NCBI GenBank assembly: GCA_035711465.1
Contig: DASTCC010000374.1
Coordinates: 1 to 15,335 of the forward strand
Reading direction: 5' to 3'
DNA length: 15,335 bases
Origin: DASTCC01 sp035711465
GTDB taxonomy: Bacteria > Acidobacteriota > Vicinamibacteria > Vicinamibacterales > SCN-69-37
Shown piece by piece: positions 14,587 through 15,335 of the stretch. The position numbers were made by a program, and so were the translations under genes. Below the pieces are notes generated by a model. The model was not told where the DNA came from. It was given only the letters and a program-made list of their open reading frames with translations, and made no database searches. Position 1 is the first letter of the stretch, and each line of letters opens with the position of its first letter.

Positions 14587-14605
14587 TCGCCGCGCGCACC
14601 GACTC
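14587..14605. repeat. 19-bp direct repeat, copy 1
   Basis: TCGCCGCGCGCACCGACTC. It matches copy 2 at 14667-14685 at 17 of 19 positions, with the copies offset by exactly 80 bp. This copy covers the predicted start of the secreted-protein transcript. Confidence 0.55.
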
Positions 14606-14630
14606 TAGGTCTGGAGCACCAATGGTTCAA
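14602..14630 (-). promoter_or_regulatory. Promoter of the secreted-protein gene
   Basis: On the minus strand TTGAAC (14625-14630) and TAGAGT (14602-14607) are 17 bp apart, a good sigma-70 type promoter. The start is predicted near 14595, giving a leader of about 39 nt that contains the C-rich tract. Confidence 0.6.
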
Positions 14631-14666
14631 GCCAAAAGATTGTAACCACACATTTGTGATCCGGCG

Positions 14667-14685
14667 TCGGCGCGCGCACCGGCTC
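14667..14685. repeat. 19-bp direct repeat, copy 2
   Basis: TCGGCGCGCGCACCGGCTC. It lies in the part of the divergent intergenic region next to the third symporter, about 18 bp upstream of its -10-like TACACT. See copy 1. Confidence 0.55.
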
Positions 14686-14702
14686 AACGGCCACGTTCCG
14701 CG

Positions 14703-14708
14703 TACACT
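14703..14708 (+). promoter_or_regulatory. Candidate -10 element of the third symporter
   Basis: TACACT lies 10 bp before the TTG chosen as start of the third symporter. Transcription would begin within a few bases of that codon. No -35 with good fit was seen at 17 bp. Confidence 0.35.
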
Positions 14709-14718
14709 TACATCCGCT

Positions 14719-15335
14719 TTGCTGCTCCGCCCGTTCGACTACGTCGTCATCGCGCTCTACCTGGTCGCAATTACCCTTTTCGGATCGTGGTTCGCGCGCT
14801 TTCAGAAGACCACGAAGGACTACTTCCTGATGGCGCGGTCAGCGCCGTGGTGGGCGATCTGCTTCACCATCGTCGCCACCGAGACCAGCACGCTGTCGTT
14901 CATCGGCGTCCCGGCGCAGGCCTACGCCGGCAACATGACGTTCCTGCAGCTGGCGCTCGGCTACATCATCGGCCGCCTGCTGGTGTCGGTGCTCTTTATC
15001 CCTGCGTACTTCCGAGGCGAGCTGGTGACGTCGTACCAGTTGCTGCAGCGGCGGTTCGGCTCGGCGGTGAAGACGGCCGCCTCGGGCATCTTCCTGATCA
15101 CGCGATCGCTCGCCGATGGCGTGCGGCTGTTCGCGACCGCGCTGGTGATTGCCGTCGTCACCGGCGTGCCGGTGTCGTGGACGGTGGTGCTGCTCGGCGC
15201 CGCGATGATCGTCTACACCGTCCGCGGCGGCGCGGCGGCGGTGATCTGGACCGACGTCGTCCAGTTGTTCGTGTACATCGCGGGCGCCATCGTGGTGTTC
15301 GTCTCGCTTCTCGATCTGATACCGGGCGGCTGGGC
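14719..15335 (+). CDS. Sodium:solute symporter (SSS family), N-terminal part (cut by window edge)
   Basis: An open frame from TTG at 14719 to the window edge, 205 complete codons. LRPFDYVVIALYLVAITLFG is the first helix; DYFLMARSAPWWAICFTIVA then TETSTLSFIGVPAQAYAGNM form the family-specific core helix; and IVYTVRGGAAAVIWTDVVQL matches the SSS signature region seen in the first symporter (TMFGGVQAVTWTDV). This copy looks closer to the first symporter than to the second. No ATG or GTG fits the N-terminus, and no Shine-Dalgarno sequence precedes the TTG, so the start is the least certain point. Read divergently from the secreted-protein gene. Substrate unknown. Confidence 0.88.
   Translation, partial: MLLRPFDYVVIALYLVAITLFGSWFARFQKTTKDYFLMARSAPWWAICFTIVATETSTLSFIGVPAQAYAGNMTFLQLALGYIIGRLLVSVLFIPAYFRGELVTSYQLLQRRFGSAVKTAASGIFLITRSLADGVRLFATALVIAVVTGVPVSWTVVLLGAAMIVYTVRGGAAAVIWTDVVQLFVYIAGAIVVFVSLLDLIPGGW

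Noticed and set aside
13847..14599. An N-terminal extension of the second symporter by 251 residues
   Set aside because: It is out of frame with, and covers, the secreted-protein gene, which has a signal peptide, ribosome binding site and promoter. The extension is Arg/Asp-rich and unlike SSS proteins.
14641..14660. CACACATTTGTGAT as a CRP-like site
   Set aside because: Only one half-site (TTTGTGA) fits; the TGTGA-N6-TCACA arrangement is absent.

Overview
The window looks like a chromosomal stretch of a GC-rich Acidobacteriota bacterium, probably of the Vicinamibacteria kind. This is inferred from two ADOP-type (acidobacterial duplicated orphan permease) FtsX/MacB-like permeases, one with a PadR repressor directly upstream, a PEP-CTERM protein, and several SSS-family sodium:solute symporters. 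No rRNA, tRNA, CRISPR array, insertion sequence or phage gene was seen, and coding density is high.

Layout. (1) Positions 1-1374, minus strand: a PadR regulator followed 7 bp later by an ADOP permease that runs off the left edge. (2) Positions 1426-4003: a divergent pair of DNA-processing genes. On the minus strand is a full-length archaeal/eukaryotic-type flap endonuclease (FEN1) with all seven metal-binding acidic residues. On the plus strand is an archaeal/LigB-type ATP-dependent DNA ligase. They are only 28 bp apart, and the gap holds two mirror-image -10-like hexamers, each exactly 6 bp before an ATG. This is the most striking part of the window: it resembles an Okazaki-fragment or flap-repair module of archaeal type inside a bacterial genome, apparently expressed from leaderless transcripts. 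(3) Positions 4020-6147, plus strand: a three-gene overlapping operon (secreted subtilase-like S8 protease, six-helix membrane protein, small winged-helix regulator) behind a promoter dense in inverted repeats. (4) Positions 6168-8844: a second, complete ADOP permease with a recognisable promoter and an operator-like dyad at its predicted start site. (5) Positions 8896-10699: a 27-residue single-helix peptide gene followed by a sodium:solute symporter with an unusual helical insertion. (6) Positions 10718-11776, minus strand: a PEP-CTERM exported protein. (7) Positions 11975-14556, minus strand: a second symporter and, upstream of it and separated by a perfect 12-bp stem-loop, a secreted protein of unknown function. 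(8) From 14719 on the plus strand: the start of a third symporter, cut by the right edge.

The genes do not form one pathway. Three themes stand out: exported or membrane proteins under local repressors (regions 1, 3, 4), an archaeal-type flap-cutting and nick-sealing pair (region 2), and a cluster of sodium-coupled uptake systems (regions 5-8). Across the window, genes fall into two start types: those with a clear Shine-Dalgarno sequence, and those with a TAnnnT-like hexamer 6-10 bp before the start codon and no Shine-Dalgarno, which suggests leaderless or near-leaderless messages.
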